This document shows, one piece after another, positions 1 through 10,098 of a stretch of DNA of 64,000 nt. Both the position numbers and the translations under genes were made by a program. The stretch covers positions 1,798,001 through 1,862,000 of the forward strand of contig NZ_JACHBP010000001.1 of assembly GCF_014200375.1 (NCBI RefSeq). Direction: 5' to 3'. The stretch's first letter is position 1. Each line of letters begins with the position of its first letter. This DNA comes from Terrimesophilobacter mesophilus (GTDB lineage: Bacteria > Actinomycetota > Actinomycetes > Actinomycetales > Microbacteriaceae). The notes under the pieces were generated by a model. It did no database searches and was not told where the DNA came from. It worked only from the letters and a program-made list of their open reading frames with translations.

Positions 1-897
1 GAACTCATGATCGCGCGCGTGCTGGTCCCTGCGTCGGATGCTTCTGCGCGCGGTACGCTCGCGCGCGTGGAGCGGCTGGAGCGGAGGGTCGGTGTGGAAG
101 AGGCTGGCGAGGCTCCTACGGCATCGCGAGGGTCGTCGGAGGCCGTACCCGCGGAGGAAGTACCGGTCCCCGAGATCGCCGAAGGCCGTCACGAAGGGGG
201 CATCGAAGAGACTTCGGCCGCCGCTCCCGACAAGGCAGTCACGTTCCAACAGCTCTCCGACGCCTGGGCCGAGATCCTCGAGATAGTCGGCAAGAAGAAA
301 CGCGCTGCCTGGGCCGTCGCCTTCACCGCGAAGCCGATGGGCCTCAAGGAGGACGTCCTCGCCCTCGCCTTCCCCAGCCAGAATGACGTCGAAAACTTCA
401 AGAAGCCGCAGGCGGCCGACCAGAGCGTGAGCGAGATCCTGCGGCAGGCCATCATCGAGGTGCTCGGGCTCCGCGTGAAGTTCATCGCGAGAGCGGACGC
501 AGCGGCCGCGAACGCCGCCGACGTTGAGGCGGATGCCCCGCCGACTGAGCCCGGCCCCGACCATCCTGCCGAGGTCGCACCCGAGCCTCGCCCCGCGGTC
601 GACGCGGAGGGCTGGGCCGTGGCGCCGATCCCGACCGAGGAGCCCGCCTCCTCTCCTGCTGCACCCGAATCCCGACACGCTCGGCCCAAGAAGGCTCCGG
701 TCGAGCCAGTTTCTTCCCCGGTCGAACCAGTAGAGACTGCCGCGCCCGCACCCGCAGCGAAGCCCAAGCCGGAGTCGAAGATCCCATCCGGTGGGAAGCA
801 GCGCTACGGGGAAGCGGTCGTCCGTGAGATCCTCGGCGCGAACTTCATCGAGGAGCAGGCGATCGCCCCTCGCGTCACACCCACATCGGAGGCGTGA
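1..897 (+). CDS. dnaX: DNA polymerase III subunit gamma/tau, C-terminal part (5' end outside window)
   Basis: Only the tail of the clamp-loader/tau subunit is present; the reading frame is open from the first base, so the gene begins upstream. The 298 visible residues have an Ala/Pro/Glu-rich linker, then a folded stretch at about residues 80-160 (starting VTFQQLSDAWAEIL) typical of the actinobacterial tau C-terminal domain, another low-complexity linker, and a short conserved tail ending near GEAVVREILGANFIEE. The AAA+ domain is not in the window. The identity rests on this tail architecture and on recR following after three bases, a very common bacterial pair. ATG codons inside this stretch are internal, not starts. 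Confidence 0.85.
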   Translation, partial: ELMIARVLVPASDASARGTLARVERLERRVGVEEAGEAPTASRGSSEAVPAEEVPVPEIAEGRHEGGIEETSAAAPDKAVTFQQLSDAWAEILEIVGKKKRAAWAVAFTAKPMGLKEDVLALAFPSQNDVENFKKPQAADQSVSEILRQAIIEVLGLRVKFIARADAAAANAADVEADAPPTEPGPDHPAEVAPEPRPAVDAEGWAVAPIPTEEPASSPAAPESRHARPKKAPVEPVSSPVEPVETAAPAPAAKPKPESKIPSGGKQRYGEAVVREILGANFIEEQAIAPRVTPTSEA

Positions 898-900
898 CCC

Positions 901-1500
901 GTGTACGAAGGCATTGTCCAGGAACTCATCGACGAACTCGGACGACTCCCCGGAATCGGGCCGAAGTCGGCCCAGCGCATCGCATTCCACATCCTCCAGA
1001 CGGAGGCATTCGACGTGTCCCGGCTTGCCGAAGTGCTCGTCGAGGTGCGCGAGAAGGTGCGCTTCTGCGAAGTGTGCGGCAACGTCACAGAACAGGAACG
1101 ATGCGCCATCTGCCGCGATCCGCGACGCTCGGCTGCCACGATCTGTGTCGTCGAGGAGGCGAAGGATGTCGCCGCCATCGAACGTACGCGTGAATTCAAG
1201 GGTCTCTACCACGTGCTGGGCGGGGCCATCAGCCCGATCGACGGCGTCGGCCCTGAAGACCTCCGCATCCGCCAGCTCATGGAGCGCCTCGCTGATGGCA
1301 CGGTCACCGAGGTCATCATCGCAACCGACCCCAACCTCGAGGGCGAGGCGACCGCGAGCTATCTCAGCAGGCTGCTCGTCCAGCCGAACCTGCGCGTCAC
1401 CCGATTGGCGTCGGGGCTGCCGGTCGGCGGCGACCTCGAGTACGCGGACGAGGTGACGCTCGGTCGAGCCTTCGAGGGTCGACGCGTCGTACAGGGCTGA
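901..1500 (+). CDS. recR: recombination mediator protein RecR
   Basis: RecR works with RecO (and RecF) to load RecA on gapped DNA. The 199 residues match the usual family length and order: helix-hairpin-helix ([20 protein letters not shown]), a four-cysteine zinc finger ([16 protein letters not shown]), then a Toprim domain ([14 protein letters not shown] to [18 protein letters not shown]) and a Walker-like C-terminal tail. It starts with GTG three bases after the dnaX stop, so the two are very probably co-transcribed. Nothing is missing from the motifs. Confidence 0.97.
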   Translation: MYEGIVQELIDELGRLPGIGPKSAQRIAFHILQTEAFDVSRLAEVLVEVREKVRFCEVCGNVTEQERCAICRDPRRSAATICVVEEAKDVAAIERTREFKGLYHVLGGAISPIDGVGPEDLRIRQLMERLADGTVTEVIIATDPNLEGEATASYLSRLLVQPNLRVTRLASGLPVGGDLEYADEVTLGRAFEGRRVVQG

Positions 1501-1548
1501 CGGTCGCGCTCTCAGCGGAAATCAACCTTCATTACATAATATATACAT
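1501..1548 (+). promoter_or_regulatory. AT-rich leaderless promoter of the SDR gene
   Basis: The last 30 bases before the ATG at 1549 are strikingly A/T-rich compared with the surrounding high-GC DNA. A TAATAT hexamer at 1537-1542 fits the actinobacterial -10 consensus TANNNT and lies six bases before the ATG, so the transcript probably starts at the start codon; there is no Shine-Dalgarno sequence. The overlapping TATATA-like repeats could also bind a regulator. This is inference from spacing. Confidence 0.55.
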
Positions 1549-2301
1549 ATGAATATAAATGAGGGCCGGTTTGCCGGCAAAGTCGCCATAGTCACAGGGT
1601 CAGGGTCAGGAATCGGCGCTGCGGTCACGCGGAGGCTCATCGCCGAGGGCGCGAGCGTCGTCGGCGCCGACCTCAACCCGGGTGACGGGTCGGAGTACTA
1701 CGTTCCCGTCGTCACCAACGTCACGGTCGAGGCCGACCTCGAGGCGGCCGTCGCGACCGCGGTGTCGTCGTTCGGCGGCCTCGATCTCGCTTTCAATATC
1801 GCGGGGGCCGCCAAGGGTGCGCCGATCGTCGACCACTCCGAGTCAGACTGGGACTTCACCGTCGACCTCGTACTGAAGGGCATCTTCCTCAGCACCAAGC
1901 ACGAAGCTCGCGCCATGAAGAGCGGTGGCGCGATCGTCAACGTCTCGAGCCTCAACGCCCACGTCCCCATGTTCGGTGGGAGCGCCTATGCCTCCGCGAA
2001 GGCCGGAGTCGAGATGTTCAGCAAGAATGCCGCTCTCGAGCTCGGCCGAAGCGGCATCCGGGTGAACGCCATCCTCCCGGGACTTGTGTCGACACCACTG
2101 ACCTCCGCCTTCAGCGAGAACGAAGCACTGGCAGCCGACTTCAACAGCAAGATCGTGCTGGGCCGTCCCGCCGATCCGGACGAGCTCGCTGGACCGATTC
2201 TCTACCTCGCGAGCGAGGATGCCGGTTACATCACCGGAACGAGCCTGGTCGTCGACGGCGGCTGGGAGATCACCGGTTACCCGGACCTCAGCAAGTACTA
2301 G
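1549..2301 (+). CDS. SDR family NAD(P)-dependent oxidoreductase
   Basis: A classical short-chain dehydrogenase/reductase of 250 residues, the normal length. The N-terminal cofactor motif is GSGSGIG (TGxxxGxG type), followed by a substrate-domain NIAGAA motif (NxAG), the catalytic Ser in VSSLNAHV and the Tyr-x-x-x-Lys pair YASAK, and a C-terminal [10 protein letters not shown]. An Asp (ADLNPG) at the end of strand beta-2 suggests NAD(H) rather than NADP(H). It stands alone between recR and lysC, with its own promoter and a strong terminator, so context gives no substrate. It should be called only a dehydrogenase/reductase. Confidence 0.9.
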   Translation: MNINEGRFAGKVAIVTGSGSGIGAAVTRRLIAEGASVVGADLNPGDGSEYYVPVVTNVTVEADLEAAVATAVSSFGGLDLAFNIAGAAKGAPIVDHSESDWDFTVDLVLKGIFLSTKHEARAMKSGGAIVNVSSLNAHVPMFGGSAYASAKAGVEMFSKNAALELGRSGIRVNAILPGLVSTPLTSAFSENEALAADFNSKIVLGRPADPDELAGPILYLASEDAGYITGTSLVVDGGWEITGYPDLSKY

Positions 2302-2324
2302 AGCGGGCCAACCGGCTCGCCCCG

Positions 2325-2355
2325 GGGCCGAGCCGCGTAACGGGTGGCTCGGCCC
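2325..2355 (+). terminator. intrinsic terminator after the SDR gene
   Basis: A perfect 10-bp inverted repeat (GGGCCGAGCC ... GGCTCGGCCC) with an 11-base loop is followed by GTTTAG. It sits 24 bases past the SDR stop and directly upstream of the lysC -10 box, insulating the two genes. Confidence 0.8.
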
Positions 2356-2358
2356 GTT

Positions 2359-2364
2359 TAGAAT
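2359..2364 (+). promoter_or_regulatory. -10 box of lysC-asd
   Basis: TAGAAT (TANNNT type) lies just after the terminator arm. The transcript would start near 2371 and carry a short 5' leader with the GGAG ribosome-binding site before the GTG at 2396. No lysine riboswitch-like structure fits in this short leader. Confidence 0.55.
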
Positions 2365-2395
2365 GGGGAGTCACCCCGCAAATCCAGGAGCGTCC

Positions 2396-4704
<2,309 letters not shown>

Positions 4705-4715
4705 GCGCGCGAGAC

Positions 4716-4721
4716 TAAACT
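4716..4721 (+). promoter_or_regulatory. leaderless promoter of mqo
   Basis: TAAACT, six bases before the GTG start at 4728. With no ribosome-binding site in the 23-base gap, the mqo message is probably leaderless. Confidence 0.5.
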
Positions 4722-4727
4722 GGGTTC

Positions 4728-6212
4728 GTGAGTCCCGCAAAGCCATACGACGTCGTTCTCATCGGCGGTGGCATCATGAGTGCCACACTCGGTGCCATTC
4801 TCAAACAGGTCGAACCGGACTGGAGCATCCGACTCATCGAGGCGCTGCCGGAGTTGGCCCTCGAGAGCTCGAACCCATGGAACAACGCCGGAACCGGGCA
4901 CTCTGCGCTGTGCGAACTCAACTACACGAAGGACCTTCCCGACGGCACGGTCGACATTTCGAGCGCCGTGAAGATCAACGAGCAGTTCCAGGTCTCGCGG
5001 CAGTTCTGGTCGTACCTCGTCAAGAAGGACCTCCTGCCGGAGCCGGAGCAGTTCATCAACTCGGTTCCGCACATGAGCTTCGTGTGGGGCGACGACAATG
5101 TGGCTTTCCTCAAGCGACGTTTCGATGCGCTCAAGGTCCACCCGCTCTTCGCGGGAATGGAGTTCAGTGAAGACCCCGCTGTCATCCACTCCTGGGCGCC
5201 GACGCTCATGTCCGGCCGGCCGCGGGCGCAGCACTTCGCCGCGACGCGGATGGCGGCGGGAACCGATGTCGACTTCGGATCGCTCACACGCGACCTCGCC
5301 GCCTACCTTGCGAACCACGGCGCGGTCCTGAGCACCGACGAGAAGGTCACCGGGCTGTCGCGTGGCGACGATGGCGTCTGGACCATCCGCCTGCGCCGCA
5401 CGATCGGCAAGGCCACGAGCCGGCTGCGTTCTCGCTTCGTCTTCGTCGGCGCGGGTGGCGGTGCGCTGGGTCTCCTCCAGAGATCGGGGATCCCGGAAGC
5501 GCGGGGGTACGGAGGCTTCCCGGTGAGCGGCCAGTTCCTGCGCACCGACAATCCGAAGGTCGTGGCACGGCACAGGGCCAAGGTGTACGGCAAGGCGTCC
5601 GTCGGCGCTCCTCCCATGTCGGTGCCGCACCTGGACACGCGCATCATCGGTGGCACGGCGAGCCTCATGTTCGGGCCCTACGCGGGGTTCAGCCCGAAGT
5701 TCCTGAAGTCGGGTTCATGGCTCGACCTTCCGCTCTCGATCCGGCCGGGCAACATCATCCCGATGCTCGCCGCGTTCAAGGACAATCTCGATCTCTCCTG
5801 GTACCTCATCACGCAGTTGCTCGCGAGCAAGCGGACCAAGTTCGCGGCCCTTCGCGAGTTCATGCCGGATGCCCGCCCATCGGACTGGTACCTGATCACC
5901 GCCGGGCAGCGGGTCCAGGTGATCAAGAAGGATGCGAAGAAGGGCGGCATCCTTCAGTTCGGAACCGAAGTGGTGACCGGGGCGGACGGGACGATCGCCG
6001 GACTTCTGGGGGCATCCCCCGGCGCATCGACGGCAGTGCCGATCATGCTCGAGTTGATCGAGCGGTGCTTCCCCGACCGGGTCAAGGGCTGGACTCCCGC
6101 CCTGCGCGCGATGATCCCCACCTATGGCAAAGCACTTTCCGATTCACCGGCTCTCGCCGAGAAGACGCTCGGAGTCACTGCCCGTCAGCTCGACATCGCT
6201 CAAGGGGCTTAG
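4728..6212 (+). CDS. mqo: malate:quinone oxidoreductase
   Basis: FAD-dependent, membrane-associated malate dehydrogenase that passes electrons from malate to the quinone pool; in many actinobacteria it replaces or supplements the soluble enzyme. At 494 residues it is full length. The N-terminus carries the FAD-binding motif [15 protein letters not shown], followed by the family segment [39 protein letters not shown] and [14 protein letters not shown] are also characteristic. Start is GTG, consistent with a leaderless transcript. It seems to be a single-gene unit. Confidence 0.96.
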   Translation: MSPAKPYDVVLIGGGIMSATLGAILKQVEPDWSIRLIEALPELALESSNPWNNAGTGHSALCELNYTKDLPDGTVDISSAVKINEQFQVSRQFWSYLVKKDLLPEPEQFINSVPHMSFVWGDDNVAFLKRRFDALKVHPLFAGMEFSEDPAVIHSWAPTLMSGRPRAQHFAATRMAAGTDVDFGSLTRDLAAYLANHGAVLSTDEKVTGLSRGDDGVWTIRLRRTIGKATSRLRSRFVFVGAGGGALGLLQRSGIPEARGYGGFPVSGQFLRTDNPKVVARHRAKVYGKASVGAPPMSVPHLDTRIIGGTASLMFGPYAGFSPKFLKSGSWLDLPLSIRPGNIIPMLAAFKDNLDLSWYLITQLLASKRTKFAALREFMPDARPSDWYLITAGQRVQVIKKDAKKGGILQFGTEVVTGADGTIAGLLGASPGASTAVPIMLELIERCFPDRVKGWTPALRAMIPTYGKALSDSPALAEKTLGVTARQLDIAQGA

Positions 6213-6226
6213 CCCCAATTCGGGGC
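6204..6226 (+). terminator. overlapping GC hairpins at the mqo 3' end
   Basis: GGGGC (6204-6208), GCCCC (6212-6216) and GGGGC (6222-6226) form two mutually exclusive small hairpins across the mqo stop codon. They may act as a weak terminator; no T-run follows. Confidence 0.4.
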
Positions 6227-6266
6227 ACAGAAAGCCACAGATCACGGGCTTCCGCGGGATATTGCT

Positions 6267-6327
6267 CCCAAGTTGGGGTACAAGTGTCGCACGTTCGATG
6301 CGATACTCGAGTCACGCGATACCCGAG
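6267..6327 (+). promoter_or_regulatory. control region of the kinase/regulator operon with inverted and direct repeats
   Basis: CCCAA-G-TTGGG at 6267-6277 is a perfect inverted repeat. Further on, GCGATACTCGAG (6300-6311) and GCGATACCCGAG (6316-6327) are tandem copies differing at one base with a 16-base period. Regularly spaced direct repeats just upstream of a two-component operon suggest autoregulatory sites, but this is inference. Confidence 0.45.
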
Positions 6328-6342
6328 CGGAAGTTATCTGAC

Positions 6343-7563
6343 GTGTCTATAGGATTGCCTGCCCACCTGGCACCGGACGTCGTCCGGCGATCCTTCGTCG
6401 CCGCCCAGCACACCGTGGCCGTCACCCTTCTTGCTGTGGCCATGTTCGCCGTGCTGGTCTTCCAGAGTGCGTTGCCTACTGCCACGTTGTGGCCGGCGCT
6501 CATCGCGCTCGTACCCGCAGTCGCGCTCCTCGTCATCCGCCGAAGCATCCGAACGATGCTGTGGATCATCTCCTACCTCGTCGTCGGCGGGGTCGGCATC
6601 CATCTCTATGCGGTCGTCCTCCTCGGCCAGTCGATTCCGGTCGAGAACACCGACGGGTTCTCCTTCCTTTCCGTGAAGGTCGCGCTCATCATGATCGGCG
6701 GTGCGGTTCTCGGGGTGTGGCCGGGGATCCTGTGCTCGATTGCCGGATATCTTGTCGCCGAGGTCGCCGTCGGAATCGCGAAGGTCGGCGCGGGGACACC
6801 GCTCAGCTTTGACCCCGCAGCGCTCGTGGCGCTTGTTGCGACGGTGATCGTCATCCCCCTCATCGGCATCGACAACGGCAGACAGATGTGGGCTCAGCCG
6901 CGCCTTCACCGTGCCGCCCAGGACGAAGAGGTCGCGCTGCTCCGCTACCGGATCGAGGTGAAGGCGGCGACCCTCATGCACGACACGGTTCTCAATCACC
7001 TCGCCGCCGTTGCCGATTCGAGCGGAGAGGATCTGGTTCCCGAACTGCGGAATCAGATTCGTGAGGATGTGGATTCGCTGGTCGGAGAGGGGTGGCTGAC
7101 AGAACCGGCGGATGCCGCCAATCATCGAAGCCGTCTCGAGTGGCAGCACAGCGGGCTGTTCACAGCCATCCAGGAGGGCCGCATGCTCGGTCTGGACATC
7201 GAGACGACCGGCGACCTCACCGCCGTGGGGCGCCTGGACCGAGACACCTCGATCGCCCTCGGACTCGCTGTCAAGCAGTGCCTCGTCAACGTGGTGAAGC
7301 ACTCGGGGACGAACCGTGCCGAGGTTGCAGTGTACGGTTCCGGTTCGATTCTCTCGGTCATGGTCGTCGACACCGGACGCGGATTCACCGAAGCCGCCAC
7401 CGGTGCCGACCGGCTCGGGCTGCGATCGTCCGTGCGCAAACGCATCGAGCTCGTGGGCGGGCAGGTGAGCGTCTGGTCCACCCCAGGGCGGGGAACCTCG
7501 ATCATGATCAGGGTGCCGGCGGCCGGATCGGAAGTCTTGTCCCAGGCGGGTGAGAACGGATGA
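6343..7563 (+). CDS. sensor histidine kinase, NarL-type, membrane-bound
   Basis: A 406-residue sensor kinase. Residues ~20-180 hold about five or six hydrophobic segments; the cytoplasmic part has a putative phosphoacceptor His213 in LMHDTVLNHL (HisKA_3-like HDxxxN), an N-box with Asn316 (QCLVNVVKH), a G1 box DTGRGF (343-348) and a G2 region LGLRSSVRKRIELVGGQVSVWSTPGRG. There is no obvious extracellular sensor domain, so the signal may be sensed in or at the membrane. The GTG at 6343 is chosen because it clears the mqo end; an in-frame ATG at 6298 would start inside the repeat region. The stop overlaps the next gene by four bases. The stimulus is unknown. Confidence 0.85.
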   Translation: MSIGLPAHLAPDVVRRSFVAAQHTVAVTLLAVAMFAVLVFQSALPTATLWPALIALVPAVALLVIRRSIRTMLWIISYLVVGGVGIHLYAVVLLGQSIPVENTDGFSFLSVKVALIMIGGAVLGVWPGILCSIAGYLVAEVAVGIAKVGAGTPLSFDPAALVALVATVIVIPLIGIDNGRQMWAQPRLHRAAQDEEVALLRYRIEVKAATLMHDTVLNHLAAVADSSGEDLVPELRNQIREDVDSLVGEGWLTEPADAANHRSRLEWQHSGLFTAIQEGRMLGLDIETTGDLTAVGRLDRDTSIALGLAVKQCLVNVVKHSGTNRAEVAVYGSGSILSVMVVDTGRGFTEAATGADRLGLRSSVRKRIELVGGQVSVWSTPGRGTSIMIRVPAAGSEVLSQAGENG

Positions 7564-8711
7564 GCACTCTGGAGCGAACCCGGCAACAACTCGACCCGGT
7601 CGGAACGCTGGGCAGCCGCCGTGTCGCCGTCGCCCTGGCCGGCGGAGCGTTCCTCTACGGCCTCGCGATGACGATCAGGTCATTCGGCCAGGTGAGCAAT
7701 CCCATGCTCGCGGTGCTGGCGCTCGCCTGGCTCGCCGCAGCGGCGATCACCGTCGCGATCGCGAGTTCGCCGAGCCGTGCCCCGTTCACCCGGTCATCCC
7801 ACACCGTCGTCCAGCTGCTCGCCCTCGGTTCGGTTGCACTCTCGGCGGCCAGTCAATGGGGGACGAACCGCTACATCCAGGATGATTTCGGTGCGGTCGC
7901 GCTCGGTCTGCTGATCCTGTCCATGGGCGTCTACCGACCGGCGACCGAACTCGCGACGGTCGGGGCGCTCGCCGCCATTTTCGTGGGATTCGTGACGCTG
8001 CTGCAGGTGCCAGGACTTGAGTCGTCGACTCCGCCCGTGTCGTTCGTTCTGGTGGGGATGACACCCATTCTCGCGCTCGCGTTCGGGGCCGCCAGCTACT
8101 CCGGCGGGCTGGTGTACTCCCTGGAGAGGTGGAACGAGCGTGTTCGCCGGTCGGTGGCACGACGTACCGATCGGATGCGGGACGGGATCGCCGAGTCGGT
8201 CAGGCAGGACAGGGTCATGATCCTCGGCCGGGATGTCCTGCCGTTCTTCAATTCGCTCCTCGAGCGCGACACGATTGGGCCGGATGACCGTGCGCGTGCG
8301 AGGGACATCGCCGAGTCGATCAGGGCGCTCATGGTGGCGGAAGCCGACCGCACCTGGCTCGAGGTCGTTGCGGGTGACGACGGACTCGCAGTCAGCGACG
8401 TGAAGGGATCCATTCTCGATGTCGACGGGCGCGCATCGTGGATGAGCATCGACCAGCGCACGGCGCTGCGTGCGCTGATCGTCGCGTTACTGGACGAACC
8501 ATCCTTCCTTCCTGGGTCGATGACGATCACGCTCGTCGGGTCGCCGACCACGAGCCGGGGGGTGATGACGGCCGCATTCGACCGGGAGGCGCACGACATC
8601 CGGACTGCGCTGGCGCCGTACTTCGCAGTCCTGCGAGTCGTCTTCGTCGGACTCGTCGTCGACTACCAGAATTCCACTCTGACGCTAAGGTTTTCTTATG
8701 AGCAGCGCTGA
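7560..8711 (+). CDS. membrane protein with degenerate histidine-kinase-like cytoplasmic half
   Basis: A 383-residue protein with about five membrane segments (residues ~20-180) and a soluble second half. The segment RVMILGRDVLPFFNSLLERD resembles the phosphoacceptor helix of the upstream kinase, but Arg224 stands where the histidine would be. The C-terminal ~120 residues retain the position of an ATPase domain but no N-box or glycine boxes. I infer a pseudokinase that pairs with the neighbouring active kinase. It overlaps the kinase by four bases and the response regulator by 14, which indicates fixed stoichiometry. The gene order and matched topology support this; the sequence similarity is weak. 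Confidence 0.65.
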   Translation: MSTLERTRQQLDPVGTLGSRRVAVALAGGAFLYGLAMTIRSFGQVSNPMLAVLALAWLAAAAITVAIASSPSRAPFTRSSHTVVQLLALGSVALSAASQWGTNRYIQDDFGAVALGLLILSMGVYRPATELATVGALAAIFVGFVTLLQVPGLESSTPPVSFVLVGMTPILALAFGAASYSGGLVYSLERWNERVRRSVARRTDRMRDGIAESVRQDRVMILGRDVLPFFNSLLERDTIGPDDRARARDIAESIRALMVAEADRTWLEVVAGDDGLAVSDVKGSILDVDGRASWMSIDQRTALRALIVALLDEPSFLPGSMTITLVGSPTTSRGVMTAAFDREAHDIRTALAPYFAVLRVVFVGLVVDYQNSTLTLRFSYEQR

Positions 8712-9387
8712 CCCGGGCATGCCTGCCACGCAGGTTGCTGCCGGCCATGCGCCGATCCGGCTTGCCATCCTCGACGACCACGAGGTACTGCTGGACACCC
8801 TCGGGAGCTGGATCTCCACGAATGCGCCGGACTTCGACCTGGTTCTCAGCGCGCAGACCTGGCTGGAGCTCGTGCACAGCGACCAGTTCCCGACAGAGCT
8901 GGTCTTCCTCGACTTCCAGCTCAGGGAGTCGGTATCGATCGAGGCGCGAGTGCGCACCTGCCGCGCGGCGGGAGCGAAGGTCATCGTCCTGAGCAGTCTT
9001 GACACGCGGGAGGCGCGCGAGCGGGCGAAGGCGGCCGGTGCATCCGACTTCCTCTCGAAGTCGCTTCCGATGCGCGAGGTCATGGATACCGCTCGGCGCG
9101 TCATGGGGATGAATATCGCCGACCACGGGCAGCGGGACTGGCGACCACTGCCGGCCGGCGCCGTCATCCAGGCACGCCCAAAACTCAGCCGTGGCGAGGA
9201 AGATGCCCTCCGGCTCTACGTCTCCGGTCTCAGCACGAACGAAGTGGCGGAGAATATGAGTGTGCAATATGAGACGGCGAAGACCTACCTTCGACGCGTG
9301 CGGGAGAAGTACGCGAAAGTGAACAGACCGGCCAGCAAGAAGGCGGACCTCATCCGCAGGGCGGCCGAGGACGGATATCTGGAATAG
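8698..9387 (+). CDS. LuxR/NarL-family response regulator
   Basis: Output protein of the upstream kinase pair (229 residues). The receiver domain has the acidic pair Asp26-Asp27 (ILDDHE), phospho-acceptor Asp72 (LVFLDFQ), the Ser in VIVLSS and Lys121 (FLSKS). The C-terminal ~65 residues form a LuxR-type HTH (LSRGEEDALRLYVSGLSTNEVA), with the recognition helix in ENMSVQYETAKTYLRRV. The ATG overlaps the pseudokinase gene by 14 bases; the alternative would need a much shorter receiver. Targets are unknown; the repeats before the operon are candidates for autoregulation. Confidence 0.9.
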   Translation: MSSADPGMPATQVAAGHAPIRLAILDDHEVLLDTLGSWISTNAPDFDLVLSAQTWLELVHSDQFPTELVFLDFQLRESVSIEARVRTCRAAGAKVIVLSSLDTREARERAKAAGASDFLSKSLPMREVMDTARRVMGMNIADHGQRDWRPLPAGAVIQARPKLSRGEEDALRLYVSGLSTNEVAENMSVQYETAKTYLRRVREKYAKVNRPASKKADLIRRAAEDGYLE

Positions 9388-10064
9388 TGGCGAAGCTGTA
9401 CTTTCGTTATGGGGCGATGAACAGCGGCAAGAGCACGAACATGCTCCAGGCCGCATACAACTATGAGGAGCGCGGCCAGCAGGTGCTCCTCGCGAAGCCC
9501 CGGATCGACACGAAGGGCGACTCCGACATCGTGTCGCGGCTCGGCGTTCGGCGACCAGTCGACTTCGTGATCGCGCCGGAGGACGACCTCTGGGAGCTGT
9601 TCGCCGCCGAGCGGGCGAAGCTCGAGGAGGCGACCGGGAAGCCGCTCAACTGCCTGCTCGTCGATGAGGCGCAGTTCCTCACCGAGACCCAGGTGGATGA
9701 CCTGCTGCGCATCGCGATCCTCGCGGATGTCCCGGTGCTGGCGTACGGCATCCGCACCGACTTCCAGACGGTCGCCTTTCCCGGCAGCAGGAGGCTGCTC
9801 GAGATCGCGCACTCGCTCGAGGAGCTCAAGACGATCTGCCGCTGCGGCCGCAAGGCGGTGTTCAACACGCGCACCGTGGGCGGGCAGTACATCTTCGACG
9901 GCGACCAGGTGGCGATCGAGGACGGCGTGGATGTCGTGTACGAGTCGCTCTGCGGCGCGTGCTATCTCGAGGAGAGCGGTGGTGTCTTCAATCGCGGCCG
10001 TCGCGTGCTCGTCGAGCCTCTCGGCACCGTCTACAACTCGGCTCCGGACCCGGATTTCACGTAG
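9387..10064 (+). CDS. tdk: thymidine kinase
   Basis: Phosphorylates thymidine in the salvage pathway. The 225 residues show the P-loop GAMNSGKSTNML, a second nucleotide motif LLVDEAQFL, an F-rich feedback/substrate segment (YGIRTDFQTVAFPGSRRLLEIA) and a zinc-binding lasso region with CRCGRKAVFN and CGACY. Start GTG shares one base with the stop of the response regulator gene, so it is probably in the same transcript. Family length and motifs are normal. Confidence 0.95.
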   Translation: MAKLYFRYGAMNSGKSTNMLQAAYNYEERGQQVLLAKPRIDTKGDSDIVSRLGVRRPVDFVIAPEDDLWELFAAERAKLEEATGKPLNCLLVDEAQFLTETQVDDLLRIAILADVPVLAYGIRTDFQTVAFPGSRRLLEIAHSLEELKTICRCGRKAVFNTRTVGGQYIFDGDQVAIEDGVDVVYESLCGACYLEESGGVFNRGRRVLVEPLGTVYNSAPDPDFT

Positions 10065-10098
10065 CAGTACGACGTGGGCGTCCTCGTCGGCTGCATTG

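Noticed and set aside
2302-2395. Possible lysine riboswitch before lysC
   Set aside because: The leader after the -10 box is only ~25 bases, far too short, and the structure there is a terminator of the preceding gene.
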